From positions 1 to 64,000 of the forward strand of contig NZ_JAABNT010000004.1 in NCBI RefSeq assembly GCF_010667575.1: DNA of 64,000 nucleotides, in the 5' to 3' direction. The notes under the pieces are model-generated. The model saw nothing but the letters and a program-made list of their open reading frames with translations, was not told the origin of the DNA and searched no databases. A program made the position numbers and the translations under genes. Every line of letters starts with the position of its first letter. Positions within the stretch are counted from its first letter, which is position 1. Positions 27,342 through 35,200 of the stretch are shown in pieces. This DNA comes from Sulfitobacter sediminilitoris. Its GTDB lineage: Bacteria; Pseudomonadota; Alphaproteobacteria; Rhodobacterales; Rhodobacteraceae.

Positions 27342-27803
27342 ATGAACGTTACTCGTCTCTTCGTTGCCATATTGGCCATGTGTTGGTCATTAATCGCCAT
27401 TCCCGTGTTGGCGCATGATGATGCGCCGCCCCACGAGACACATCGGATCGTTATCCAAGTCAGCGACAATAGCGAGGGTACATTTACCAAGGTCCTTAAT
27501 AACGCGTCCAATATGTCGAACTTCTTCATGGAGCGTGGCGAGGAGTACGAAATTGAAATCGTTGCTTATAATGCCGGCCTGCATATGCTGCGCACCGATA
27601 CCTCACCAGTCCTTGAGCGCGTCCAGAACTTTACCGTTAGCGTGCCGAATGTGACCATCTCTGCCTGTGGCAACACGATTAAGGGGATGAGTAAAAAGGC
27701 AGGAAAGGATATCGAAATCGTGCCCAATGCGCGGGTGGTTCCGGGTGGGATTATTCGCCTCATGGAGTTAAGCGACCAAGGCTACTTCATGATCCGTCCT
27801 TGA
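27342..27803 (+). CDS. exported DsrE/DsrF-like protein
   Basis: 153 residues with a signal peptide (LFVAILAMCWSLIAIPVLAHD). The mature part has the DsrE-like fold pattern IVIQVSDNSEGTFTKVLNNA, EIEIVAYNAGLHMLRTDTSP and VTISACGNTIKGM. That last motif carries the single conserved cysteine used for persulfide chemistry in sulfur-trafficking relatives. RBS GGGAGGAAAAC fits start 27342. Export of a DsrE-like protein next to a binding protein suggests handling of a sulfur compound or metal oxyanion in the periplasm (inference). Confidence 0.78.
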   Translation: MNVTRLFVAILAMCWSLIAIPVLAHDDAPPHETHRIVIQVSDNSEGTFTKVLNNASNMSNFFMERGEEYEIEIVAYNAGLHMLRTDTSPVLERVQNFTVSVPNVTISACGNTIKGMSKKAGKDIEIVPNARVVPGGIIRLMELSDQGYFMIRP

Positions 27804-27981
27804 CCCCCCCTGGCTCGCCTTGAAGTAAGGGTAGCCGTTCGCTGCAGGGCGGCACCCGTAAGCCACTAGGACAGGTCGGTCTGCGGAAAGAGTGCAGGAG
27901 ATTTCGTCTGTATCTACGAACAGTATTTCTTCTTTGGAGGTTGCTGTCAGACCAATTCGAACTCGTCTCTGCAAGGACAGT

Positions 27982-28754
27982 GGCACTGTCCATTAATTCA
28001 CGCCGAGACCGCGCCACTCAGCAAGAGCGGCGGCACGATTGAGTTTGAAATTGGGTCGAGTTGAGAGGCTGCGTTCCTGATTAAAGTGATTGTAGACGGA
28101 AGCGTGAACGGCGGCGAATTTCTGCAAACTTCGCATGCGCCGAAAGCGAAGCATGGCTCGTTCTCGTCGTCGAAACGGCAGATGTGAATTCTCCGCCCTG
28201 TTGTTCAGCCAACGGCCTGTTTCCTGCCTGTTGGCGGCGCCAATCTCTTTCAGCGCGGCACCGTAGGACCGCAGTCGGTCCGTGACGATGACTTCCGGGC
28301 GGCCATGCTTACGCATTGCTTTCTTTAAGAATTTCAATGCGGCCTTCTTATCACGGGTCTTCGTGACAAAGCTTTCCAGAACTTCGCCTTCATGATCAAC
28401 TGCCGGCCAAAGATAGTGTTTCTCGCCGTTGATCTTCACGAACACCTCATCCAGATGCCAGCGCCAGCGACTGGATTTCATGCACGCAATTCGGCGCTTT
28501 CGGATCTCGGCAGCGAACAGCGGGCCAAACCGATGCCACCAATATCTCACAGCTTCATGGCTGACTTCGATGCCACGTTCGTGCAGTAGATCTTCCACAT
28601 TGCGAAGGGACAGAGGGAAACGGACATACAACATCACAGCCAGGCGGATTATCTCACGGCTCGTTTTGAAATAGCGAAATGGGTCAGGTTTGCTCATATC
28701 CAGAAGCTACGAAACCACCCTGCCCGTCTCAAGCCAGTTTTGTCTGACAGAACC
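27982..28754 (-). mobile_element. IS6-family insertion sequence
   Basis: About 773 bp. The left end reads GGCACTGTCC (27982-27991) and the right end, on the minus strand, GGTTCTGTCAG (28754 inward), sharing GG--CTGTC as imperfect inverted repeats. The right edge is fixed by the neighbour: the istA frame breaks exactly at 28754. No 8 bp target duplication is seen, so an IS6-type adjacent deletion probably removed flanking DNA on the low side. Confidence 0.72.
27993..28697 (-). CDS. IS6-family transposase
   Basis: 234 residues of the IS26/IS6 DDE type. The N-terminal HTH-like region is SLRNVEDLLHERGIEVSHEAVRYWWHRFG. The first Asp is in RWHLDEVFVKINGEKHYLW, the second in VIVTDRLRSYGAALKEIG, and the Glu in NNRAENSHLPFRRRERAM. 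All three catalytic residues are present, so the enzyme may be active. IS6 elements form cointegrates and drive adjacent deletions, which fits the missing 3' part of the IS21 element beside it. Confidence 0.92.
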   Translation of the reverse strand: MSKPDPFRYFKTSREIIRLAVMLYVRFPLSLRNVEDLLHERGIEVSHEAVRYWWHRFGPLFAAEIRKRRIACMKSSRWRWHLDEVFVKINGEKHYLWPAVDHEGEVLESFVTKTRDKKAALKFLKKAMRKHGRPEVIVTDRLRSYGAALKEIGAANRQETGRWLNNRAENSHLPFRRRERAMLRFRRMRSLQKFAAVHASVYNHFNQERSLSTRPNFKLNRAAALAEWRGLGVN

Positions 28755-29448
28755 GTTCAAAGACATAATGGCTGGCCATCGCTTTGAAGCGCGCGTTGAT
28801 GGCGCGCTGCTTACCTCGACCCACACGATCCACCGCCGTCTTCATGTTGTCGTAGATGCCGCGACCGGGAACACCACCAAAAACGCGGAAGGCATGCCAG
28901 TGGGCATCGAACAGCATCTCATGAGTTTGCAGAGGATAGGCACGCACCAAGAAGGCTCGACTGTGCGAGAGCTTGATATGGGCAACCTGCAGTTTGACCC
29001 GCTCTCCGGCAATATTGCCCCAGTCTTCGCTCCAATCGAACTGGAACGCTTCGCCAGGCTGGAACACCAAAGGCACGTAGGTGCCTCGTCCAGTTGTTTG
29101 TTCCGCACGATGCCGATCTGCCCGCCACGCCCGGGCAAATGCAGCCACACGTTCATAAGACCCATCGTAGCCAAGCTTCACCAAGTCTTCATGCATCAGT
29201 TTAACGGTGCGTCGGTCCTTGCGAGACTTCCGCGCCTGCGCCAAAAGCCATGCAGACAATCGATCCGCATAAGGATCCAGCTTGCTTGGCCGCGATGGCG
29301 TCTTAAACTTTGGCTCAACAGCGCCTTCGCGAAGGTACTTCTTGACGGTGTTACGAGACAGCCCCGTCCGGCGCGCAATCTCACGTATTGGCATTTTATC
29401 ACGCAATGCCCAGCGTCGAATAACACTCAAAAATCCCATGTCGATCAC
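28755..29448 (-). pseudogene. istA: IstA transposase, truncated
   Basis: 231 of roughly 500 residues remain. They include the N-terminal HTH (PIREIARRTGLSRNTVKKYLRE), the start of the DDE domain (FQFDWSEDWGNIAGE with the first Asp) and the second Asp region (RGIYDNMKTAVDRV). The frame runs into the IS6 end after YVFE, where full IstA proteins continue with a Phe-Cys-Asn-Pro type stretch. Not functional. Confidence 0.88.
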
Positions 29449-29545
29449 TCCATGTCCCCCTGACCAAAACCGTCAGGGCAATGTGCTCACATGGGTCAAT
29501 TCTCAGTGACAATTTTGGGGGATACCGGGTCAGTTCTCAGTGACA
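28755..29545 (-). mobile_element. IS21-family element, left end only
   Basis: One IS21-type end is intact. Two 19 bp repeats on the plus strand, reading GGGTCA(A/G)TTCTCAGTGACA, lie at 29493-29511 and 29527-29545. The second ends at the junction with the cyclase gene. istA begins at 29448 and is cut at 28755 by the IS6 element. The rest of istA, istB and the other end are missing. Confidence 0.85.
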
Positions 29546-30139
29546 TTCGACAAGCTTCAGATGATCGGAAATAAGCCGCGCCCATCGTTGGTCTCCGACA
29601 GCTTCCGCCAACGCAGAGCTGCCTACAATGTCAGTAAACATCACCGTAGCACTGCCTGACGCCTCAAGTTTGAGATCGTCCTTGGCTACCGTCGCCAAGA
29701 AATCGTCATAGGCTTTGTGCACGTAGCCAAAGACTTCTACGTTCGGCACCGGGTTTGAGTTGTGTACATGGGCGATCTTCCAAATCCCATCCTCTAGCAA
29801 GAAGACCATTGATTGGCGCAGCAATACAGGCTGGTCGGCATTCTGGAACAAAACCTCTGCCTTGGACCGAGCCCAACCGAAACTCCCACATTCCCAAGCA
29901 TCTACATCAAGTGCTTTCATTACCGAAGGATCGGCTTCGCTCATATGAGCGCCGTATCCTCGTCGTAGATTATCTCCCGCCCAGTACTCTTTTTCATCTG
30001 TTCCGATGTAGCTAAGAGCATCGCTCTCTGAGAACAGATTGACCGCAGTTTTGGGCTGCTGGTTGAAGATGGCGTGAAGCCAGCGACGTACGATTGACTC
30101 CAATTCGTAAGATCGGCGTGGCGCGGCATCCATCGGCAT
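29546..30139 (-). pseudogene. SnoaL-like / class III cyclase fusion, interrupted by IS21
   Basis: About 198 residues remain. Residues 1-140 look like a SnoaL/NTF2-type domain (LESIVRRWLHAIFNQQP, VFLLEDGIWKIAHVHNS). A class III cyclase domain then opens with VMFTDIVGSSALAEAVGDQRWARL, including the first metal Asp. The IS21 end at 29545 cuts the gene about 30 residues into the catalytic domain; the second Asp and the Asn/Arg motif are gone and are not found on the far side of the IS elements. It is the fifth cyclase gene of the array. Confidence 0.85.
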
Positions 30140-30319
30140 AATTCAAAGCATTTTCTTGCTATTTCGGTGCTAGCGTATCTGCATCATGGCGGCCTGTCGA
30201 TTGGTTGGGTATTGCAAGTGACAACGACTGCTTCATGGTGGGGCAGACATTGCCTGAAATCCTGCCGAAGACTGGGATGCGGGACATAGCTGACATCGGA
30301 CCGAGGGTGATTGAACAGT

Positions 30320-30826
30320 TCAGCACCCCACCAAATGTGGCGATGTATGTACAGTCGGCTCAATCGGAGTCCCGTCGTTTTCGGTGGCATGGCGGTCAAA
30401 GGTCTTGAAGCCCGCTGGAAGGATAGTTCCAGGGAGTGCTTCCGAAACAAAAATGTGTTTGCTGTTTTCTGGCGAGGCCAAAACTGAACTCGGATGATCA
30501 AGGGTGCCGATGTAGATGCCCAACCGATCGGGCCAGCGCTCGAATGTCAGGGCAAGCTTGGTTCCGCATCTGGAGCAGAAATGAACGTTTACGTCTTTTC
30601 CGCTGCCTTCCGAAGGGAGTGTGTAGACGGACGGTTTGCCTTCGGTGAACACGAAGTGCTCGCGTTCGAAGATCGGTTCGATCATTCGGTCCGAACCCGC
30701 GGCACGCTGGCAGAACCGGCAGTAGCAGACCGTCACCCAGAGGGGTTCGCTGCCGGTAGTGTATGCCAAACTCCCGCAAAGACAGCGGCCAGCGTGTCCG
30801 TCCGACATATCAATTCCCGTTCCCAT
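30320..30826 (-). CDS. GFA-family (glutathione-dependent formaldehyde-activating-like) protein
   Basis: 168 residues. The zinc-binding cysteine layout is the family hallmark: GRCLCGSLAY, VCYCRFCQRAAGS and HFCSRCGTKLALTF. SPENSKHIFVSEALPG near the C-terminus also fits. Many relatives are annotated by homology only and their reactions are unproven. Start 30826 (GGGTG upstream) is chosen over the ATG at 30808; the frame also stays open to 30877. It overlaps no neighbour but lies back-to-back with a hydrolase remnant. Confidence 0.8.
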   Translation of the reverse strand: MGTGIDMSDGHAGRCLCGSLAYTTGSEPLWVTVCYCRFCQRAAGSDRMIEPIFEREHFVFTEGKPSVYTLPSEGSGKDVNVHFCSRCGTKLALTFERWPDRLGIYIGTLDHPSSVLASPENSKHIFVSEALPGTILPAGFKTFDRHATENDGTPIEPTVHTSPHLVGC

Positions 30827-30876
30827 CACCCAAAGATGTTGCTTCCTAGCACATCCGGAGTTCGGTGACGCTATCA

Positions 30877-31014
30877 TTGTTGAATGGGAGCTTTCAAGCG
30901 GGCATCCCTAATGCTGAAACGGTGATATTCGAAAACTCCGCGCATGTCGCGCATCTCGAAGAAACGGAAGCATATAACAGGTGGGTGTCGGAGTTCCTGA
31001 AACGTCATGATTGA
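30877..31014 (+). pseudogene. alpha/beta hydrolase, C-terminal remnant
   Basis: Before the TGA at 31012-31014 the frame encodes FQAGIPNAETVIFENSAHVA followed by HLEETEAYNRWVSEFLKRHD. This is the end of a proline-iminopeptidase-type alpha/beta hydrolase, with the catalytic His in NSAHVAHLEE. No start and no nucleophile elbow lie upstream, where the GFA gene occupies the other strand. The remaining ~215 bp to 31231 holds only the RBS and leader of the tautomerase. Confidence 0.6.
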
Positions 31015-31231
31015 TAGGCCGCTGTGTCCGCAATTCGGACATCGATGCCCCGGAACTCGCTGCGCTGTGAACGAACGGCCGCTTTTCTCTCTGCTCCGCG
31101 GCTGAAAGCTCAGTCGATTTCACGCCGCATCTGCGAGCGTCACAGCCGGATCGGGTCCGGTAAGGGCTCAAAGCAGTCATTGCCCGCCAACACCCGCCTG
31201 ATATCATGTTCAAAACACAAAGGAGATTGAT

Positions 31232-31453
31232 ATGCCTCAGATCGATATCCAGGTCCTTGAAGGCGTGTTTGACGCAGACGACAAGGAACGGATCATAATG
31301 TCAGTGATCCGCGCCTTCGGCGACGCAGCTGGTGAGAAAATGTTTGAAAACACGTCCTGTCGCATACACGAAGTTCAAAGTGGGGCGTGGGGGTTCGCTG
31401 ACCAGGTCTTCACGACAGAAGTCGGACTGAGCATCAAGAACGACAAGACCTAG
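31232..31453 (+). CDS. tautomerase family protein
   Basis: 73 residues: MPQIDIQVLEGVFDADDKER..., with Pro2, the catalytic base of 4-oxalocrotonate tautomerase-type enzymes after Met removal, a typical helix (ADDKERIIMSVIRAFG) and a second strand region (TSCRIHEVQSGAWGF). The substrate is unknown. AAGGAGATTGAT directly precedes the ATG. Confidence 0.82.
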   Translation: MPQIDIQVLEGVFDADDKERIIMSVIRAFGDAAGEKMFENTSCRIHEVQSGAWGFADQVFTTEVGLSIKNDKT

Positions 31454-31571
31454 CCTTTGGGTGTACGGACAGAGGAGCGTCGATCACCACTCAGAGCTCC
31501 GGGCGATCGCTGCTGAGATTGGCTGAGTGATCGCGTTGCGGACAAAGACGCAATGCTCGCAGGAACTGAAG

Positions 31572-31991
31572 TTAGCGCAAGTCTTCGGGAACGGGATTAT
31601 CTTCCCCTGCCGGTTCCCATGCGTGCGCTGCGATCGACCATCGGCCTTCCGACTTCACCAGAAGATAGCCACTGATGTCATGGTTCACTTCGGTCCCGTT
31701 TTCAGTCAGCTCAGACATGGCTAGCACCACGGCAATGTTCCCAAAGCGCATGATCTTCATGCCACGCGTATGTTCCTCGAAGCTGTGCAGGTTCTTTCGC
31801 GCGACATTCTCCATTCTGTCGATGAAGGCTTCGAGCGGTCGGACCTGCACTGGTCGGGCCGCACCGCATAGGATCGCCTCGGGCAAAAAGTCCTCCCGAA
31901 ACTTGTCCCACTCGGGCACACTGTCCTCTCCCCAAGTCATCGGCTCGAAATGATTGCCGATCAGGGCCCGAATTTCCTCTTCATCAGTCAT
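31572..31991 (-). CDS. SnoaL/NTF2-like protein
   Basis: 139 residues with the cone-shaped alpha+beta pattern of SnoaL-like proteins: EEEIRALIGNHFEPMTWGED, then LEAFIDRMENVARKNLHSFE, the strand IMRFGNIAVVLAMSELTENG, and GYLLVKSEGRWSIAAHAWEP, where such proteins close the pocket. Start 31991 follows GGGAGGGACAAC. It could be an isomerase, a hydratase or a binding protein. It is convergent with the tautomerase. Confidence 0.75.
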   Translation of the reverse strand: MTDEEEIRALIGNHFEPMTWGEDSVPEWDKFREDFLPEAILCGAARPVQVRPLEAFIDRMENVARKNLHSFEEHTRGMKIMRFGNIAVVLAMSELTENGTEVNHDISGYLLVKSEGRWSIAAHAWEPAGEDNPVPEDLR

Positions 31992-32174
31992 CGTTGTCCC
32001 TCCCAAGTCTTGAATGCAATTCCCATTCCCATGGGCTGTGATCTTTGCCCATCATCCTTCGCGTGCTTCTCTTCCCGGAAGTGTAGCATTGCCTAGCCGG
32101 TCATCCAAATTGCGACAGAGAACGTATAGACGCGCAAAAAAGCACCAACCGAAGCGCTCCAATTGGAGCAGCGT

Positions 32175-32399
32175 TCAAAACCGGGAAGGGTAGAACTGCA
32201 TCAGGTATTGAACATCTAGATCACTTTGAAATGCATCCGGGTGGCCCTGCATCATTTCAAGAATGAGCTCTCGGCGTTGCAGTGCCGCTTCATGGGCATG
32301 CTCGGGCTCCCGTGAAGCAAAAGGGGCACGTTCAAATAGCTTGGGCAAATATCTGAGGGGGTTCCAGGTACCTGGTTGGGGGTCGGTGAGCGCGGTCAT
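32175..32399 (-). CDS. small hypothetical protein
   Basis: 74 residues (MTALTDPQPGTWNPLRYLPK...). The second half is a charged amphipathic helix (EPEHAHEAALQRRELILEMM) with a short C-terminal tail ending FYPSRF. No cysteine, signal or membrane segment. AGGAGTTCCAACA before the ATG supports it as a real gene. It is divergent from the LysR gene 92 bp away, so it is a candidate target of that regulator. I recognise no family. Confidence 0.5.
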   Translation of the reverse strand: MTALTDPQPGTWNPLRYLPKLFERAPFASREPEHAHEAALQRRELILEMMQGHPDAFQSDLDVQYLMQFYPSRF

Positions 32400-32491
32400 T
32401 GTTGGAACTCCTAGTCTATGAGATCTCCCTTTAGATTACTGGCCAGCACCAACCACTGGTATCGCAGTTGAAGCTGTGCTGTTCTACATAA

Positions 32492-33382
32492 ATGCAGAGC
32501 GAAGCCTGGAACTGGTCGGATATACGCGTCTTCCTGATGGTTGTCAGGGAAGGATCGACGCTGGCCGCGTCTCGCAAACTCGGCTTGGCCCAACCCACCG
32601 TGGCCAGACGTATCGATGCATTGGAACATGCCACCGGCTTGGTACTTTTCGAGCGCGACACCCGAGGTTTCAAACTCACGAAAAACGGACACGATCTCAT
32701 CAAGAGTGCCGAGACAGTCGAAGCTGCAGCAAATTCATTCGCCAGGCATGCAGTTGAATTGTCGGAGGCAAAACCTATCCGCATCACAGCATATGCGGCC
32801 AATTTTTCGCCGCGAATGGTCGATATTGTAAATGAGTTTTCCACAACAAACCCAGGCATCGCGTTTGAGTTCTTGCCGTCGGTCAGAGCACTCGACCTGA
32901 TCGCGGGCGAAGCAGACATAGCTCTGAGATTGGTTCGAAGTGCACCTGACCCAAATCTGATTTCAAGGAAAATTAGTGATGCGAAGTGGTCTCTGTTTGG
33001 CGGAAAAACCTATGAGGAGCAGTTTGGATTGCCCATCTCATCAAAAGACTTGGAAGGCCACAGGTTCGTGACGTTCCAAAGAGGGGACGTTCCGAACGTA
33101 TTTCATGATTGGTTGCTGGAGCGCATTGAGCCCGAACAGATTGTGGCGACCTACAGCGAATTGGATCTCATGCATGCGGCGATCAGAGCAGGTCATGGGT
33201 TGGGAATAAGCAACGTGAAGTTGCTTGAGCCGGACGAAACCCTCATCCGGTGCTTTGACGAGATCGAAGAACTCTCGGCTCCACATTTGTTGTTGGTTTC
33301 ACCTGATGCATATCGACGTCCTGAAGTGAGAGCCTTTGTAAAATACTTCGCCCCACGTTATGCGGCGATTTACAAAGAATGA
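32492..33382 (+). CDS. LysR-family transcriptional regulator
   Basis: 296 residues. The N-terminal winged helix (WSDIRVFLMVVREGSTLAAS then RKLGLAQPTVARRIDALEHA) is the LysR HTH, with a linker helix containing FKLTKNGHDLIKSAE. The C-terminal effector domain starts KPIRITAYAANFSPRMV and contains LDLIAGEADIALRLV. The likely operator lies in the 92 bp between it and the divergent small gene. The effector is unknown. Confidence 0.9.
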   Translation: MQSEAWNWSDIRVFLMVVREGSTLAASRKLGLAQPTVARRIDALEHATGLVLFERDTRGFKLTKNGHDLIKSAETVEAAANSFARHAVELSEAKPIRITAYAANFSPRMVDIVNEFSTTNPGIAFEFLPSVRALDLIAGEADIALRLVRSAPDPNLISRKISDAKWSLFGGKTYEEQFGLPISSKDLEGHRFVTFQRGDVPNVFHDWLLERIEPEQIVATYSELDLMHAAIRAGHGLGISNVKLLEPDETLIRCFDEIEELSAPHLLLVSPDAYRRPEVRAFVKYFAPRYAAIYKE

Positions 33383-33459
33383 CACACGTGAGGCGGAATG
33401 ATGATGCCTCAGGATTAGTTTTGACGTCTCATCCGTGATAAGCTTGGCAACGTCCGTTG

Positions 33460-33500
33460 TGGGCTCTTCTGAGACATCTGAGCGGTTCAGTCAGATGTCC
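33460..33500. repeat. orphan array hairpin G
   Basis: GTGGGCTCTTCTGAGACATCTG followed by the second half of the hairpin: CATCTGA at 33475-33481 and TCAGATG at 33491-33497, again 9 nt apart. This matches the beginning of modules C and H including the lead-in GGGCTCTTCTG, but nothing of the module follows. The rest of 33383-33690 shows no gene or other motif. Confidence 0.6.
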
Positions 33501-33690
33501 GCAAAGCAGCGCACAGTAGTCATTTGAGACGACTGGACCGCGTGGCGACGTCCGCTTTAGGGTCTGGACGACCGCTTCTCCCAGCACCTGCCATTCGGCA
33601 CTGATGCCTCCGACGTCTCAGATGCGGGCCAAGCAGTCGTTGATATTTCACCTGGGCACCATGGTTTCCCACGTTCCCAGGTGAATGCGC

Positions 33691-33972
33691 TTATGCGGCT
33701 TGGTTGGCGGTCTCCGGACCGAACGTGTTCTTGATTTCAGATACCAGGTCCGCAGGGAATCCGCCCTCTTTGGCGTGACGGTAGATGTCGTCCGCGCTGT
33801 TGGCTTCGTGCACGCAGTAAAGCTTGTCGCCTGCTGCGTAGGTGTGGTGCCAGACATAGGGCACCCCCAGACCGTCAACCACAGCATTGGACTTGGCAGA
33901 GATGTCGCACAGTTCTGCCGCAGTCAGTTTATCCGCGCCAGGGATGTTTCTTTCAACGATGAATTTGGGCAT
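33691..33972 (-). CDS. DUF4242 (nickel-binding-like) small protein
   Basis: 93 residues: MPKFIVERNIPGADKLTAAE..., very similar throughout to the protein at 16031-16306, including VPYVWHHTYAAGDKLYCVHE and GGFPADLVSEIKNTFGPET. The start follows AAAGGAGAAACC. Its regulator-type neighbour is an HxlR protein starting 147 bp away on the other strand, whereas the other copy has a BTAD protein. The gene therefore sits in two elements with two different control genes. Confidence 0.85.
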   Translation of the reverse strand: MPKFIVERNIPGADKLTAAELCDISAKSNAVVDGLGVPYVWHHTYAAGDKLYCVHEANSADDIYRHAKEGGFPADLVSEIKNTFGPETANQAA

Positions 33973-34118
33973 TGGTTTCTCCTTTGGTTTGGATGAACAC
34001 ACCATGGCCCGAGGCACTCGCACCTGGATAGTTCAGATAATGAAGCGCCGCCGCTTCACAAAGTGAACTGGCTTGGTCTGACGTGTTTTGGTAGTTTGAG
34101 GGCGGAGGAGTACCCACC

Positions 34119-34865
34119 ATGCCCAACAAGCCTTATGGGTTGATTTGCCCGATCTCACACGCCTGCGAAGTGCTTGAGCCTCGCTGGACCATTCCCATTC
34201 TGTCAGAAATGTGGGGCGGTTCGACCCGCTTCAACGACATTCGGCGTGGTGTTGGAAACATCTCGACGGCTTTGCTTTCGCGTCGTTTGAAAGAGCTGGC
34301 GGAACAGGGATTGATCGAACGAATTGAGGACCCGGCCACGGGCCAAGTCGATTATATCAGGACGCAACGCGCGATCGATCTCGAACCCACTTTGGAGGCA
34401 ATGGGAAAATGGGCGCAATGTAACATCGAGGCTCAGGATGCCTTGGAGAACCTGACTGTCTCAAAGCTGATGTGGCAGATGCGGAACTACATTGATCCCG
34501 ACCAGCTTCCAAATCGGCAGTTGGTCTTTCAGTTTCGCTTCACCGATCCGGGTCTTGACTATGACAAGTACTGGGCCCTGATCAGACCAGGTTTTCCCAA
34601 CGAAATCTGCACCACCATCCCAGACTATGATGTCGATTTGTTTATTGAGACGAATTGCATGTCTCTTTCATCGATTATCCTGAACCGGACGACGATTGCT
34701 CGCGAACTGGAAAACGGGCGGCTTTTCCTGAGCGGCGACGCTATGATTTCCAGAACAATGAACAGATGGTTTTACCAACGGACCAAGGAAGACCTCTCAG
34801 AAGTGCCCCAGCTCCAAGATGATTGGTTTAATGGGCCAGACATGGGCGTAGCGGCAGCTGAGTAA
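34119..34865 (+). CDS. HxlR-family transcriptional regulator with long C-terminal domain
   Basis: 248 residues. Residues 1-100 are an HxlR winged helix: CPISHACEVLEPRWTIPILSEM, RFNDIRRGVGNISTALLSRRLKELAEQGLIER. Most HxlR proteins have about 110-150 residues; here another ~140 follow (LVFQFRFTDPGLDYDKYWAL...VDLFIETNCMSLSS), perhaps a SCP2-like ligand part as in some longer members. It likely controls the divergent DUF4242 gene. It is the innermost gene, 15 bp before module H. Confidence 0.85.
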   Translation: MPNKPYGLICPISHACEVLEPRWTIPILSEMWGGSTRFNDIRRGVGNISTALLSRRLKELAEQGLIERIEDPATGQVDYIRTQRAIDLEPTLEAMGKWAQCNIEAQDALENLTVSKLMWQMRNYIDPDQLPNRQLVFQFRFTDPGLDYDKYWALIRPGFPNEICTTIPDYDVDLFIETNCMSLSSIILNRTTIARELENGRLFLSGDAMISRTMNRWFYQRTKEDLSEVPQLQDDWFNGPDMGVAAAE

Positions 34866-34879
34866 CCGCAAGGCCCACT

Positions 34880-35200
34880 TTGGGCTCTTCTGAGGCATCT
34901 GACCGAAACTCTCAGATGACTTCTAACTGCAGCATTGCTGCCGTTCCCCAATGTTGTCGCGCTACATGCTGTCTTCGACTGTGTTCGAAAACACTGTGGG
35001 GCAGGACCTTTTGTAAAACACTGTGGGCAAACAGTGTGTTGCGAACAGTGTGTTCAACACCGCGATTCCAAACACTGTGTTCAACACAGCTTTTCAGCCC
35101 TCAAACCAACCCAGCAACGCACGAAAAACTGTGCGATGACTGTGCAACGCAGGAAGTAAAAACTGTGCTATGCTGAAGTTCCTTATTTTTATGGCTAAAG
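34880..35200. repeat. array module H, directly at the intact tRNA-Phe
   Basis: The most complete module. The lead-in TTTGGGCTCTTCTG comes first, then the hairpin at 34896-34918, the AACACTGTG/TGTGTT repeats and the palindrome CTGTGTTCAACACAG (35075-35089). TGTGCGAT follows at 35130-35137, with a one-base variant TGTGCTAT at 35164-35171. Spacings to each other (34) and to the tRNA (37) equal those at A, D, E and F. Its short ORFs follow the DNA conservation and are not believed coding. Confidence 0.8.

Larger units (their letters stand above)
25103..35200. mobile_element. array element 1 (about 10.1 kb, both ends present)
   Basis: Lies between fragment F and the intact tRNA-Phe, with the second arm at its low end and module H at its high end. 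It is therefore the best-preserved element. Cargo: flavoprotein, periplasmic binding protein, DsrE-like protein, nested IS6/IS21 in a cyclase gene, GFA protein, hydrolase remnant, tautomerase, SnoaL-like, LysR, DUF4242 and HxlR genes. No integrase, excisionase or relaxase is visible. Confidence 0.7.

Noticed and set aside
27768..27986. 72-codon minus-strand ORF between the DsrE-like gene and the IS6 element
   Set aside because: Not continuous with the broken cyclase, no RBS and no family match; its start lies in the IS6 end. Might be a remnant but I cannot support it.
27975..27991. Perfect palindrome GGACAGTGGCACTGTCC as an operator or terminator
   Set aside because: Its right half is the IS6 end (GGCACTGTCC); the symmetry is best explained by the insertion site and there is no T run.
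25103..35200. Element 1 as an integrated prophage
   Set aside because: No capsid, terminase, tail, lysis or phage replication genes; only metabolic and regulatory cargo.
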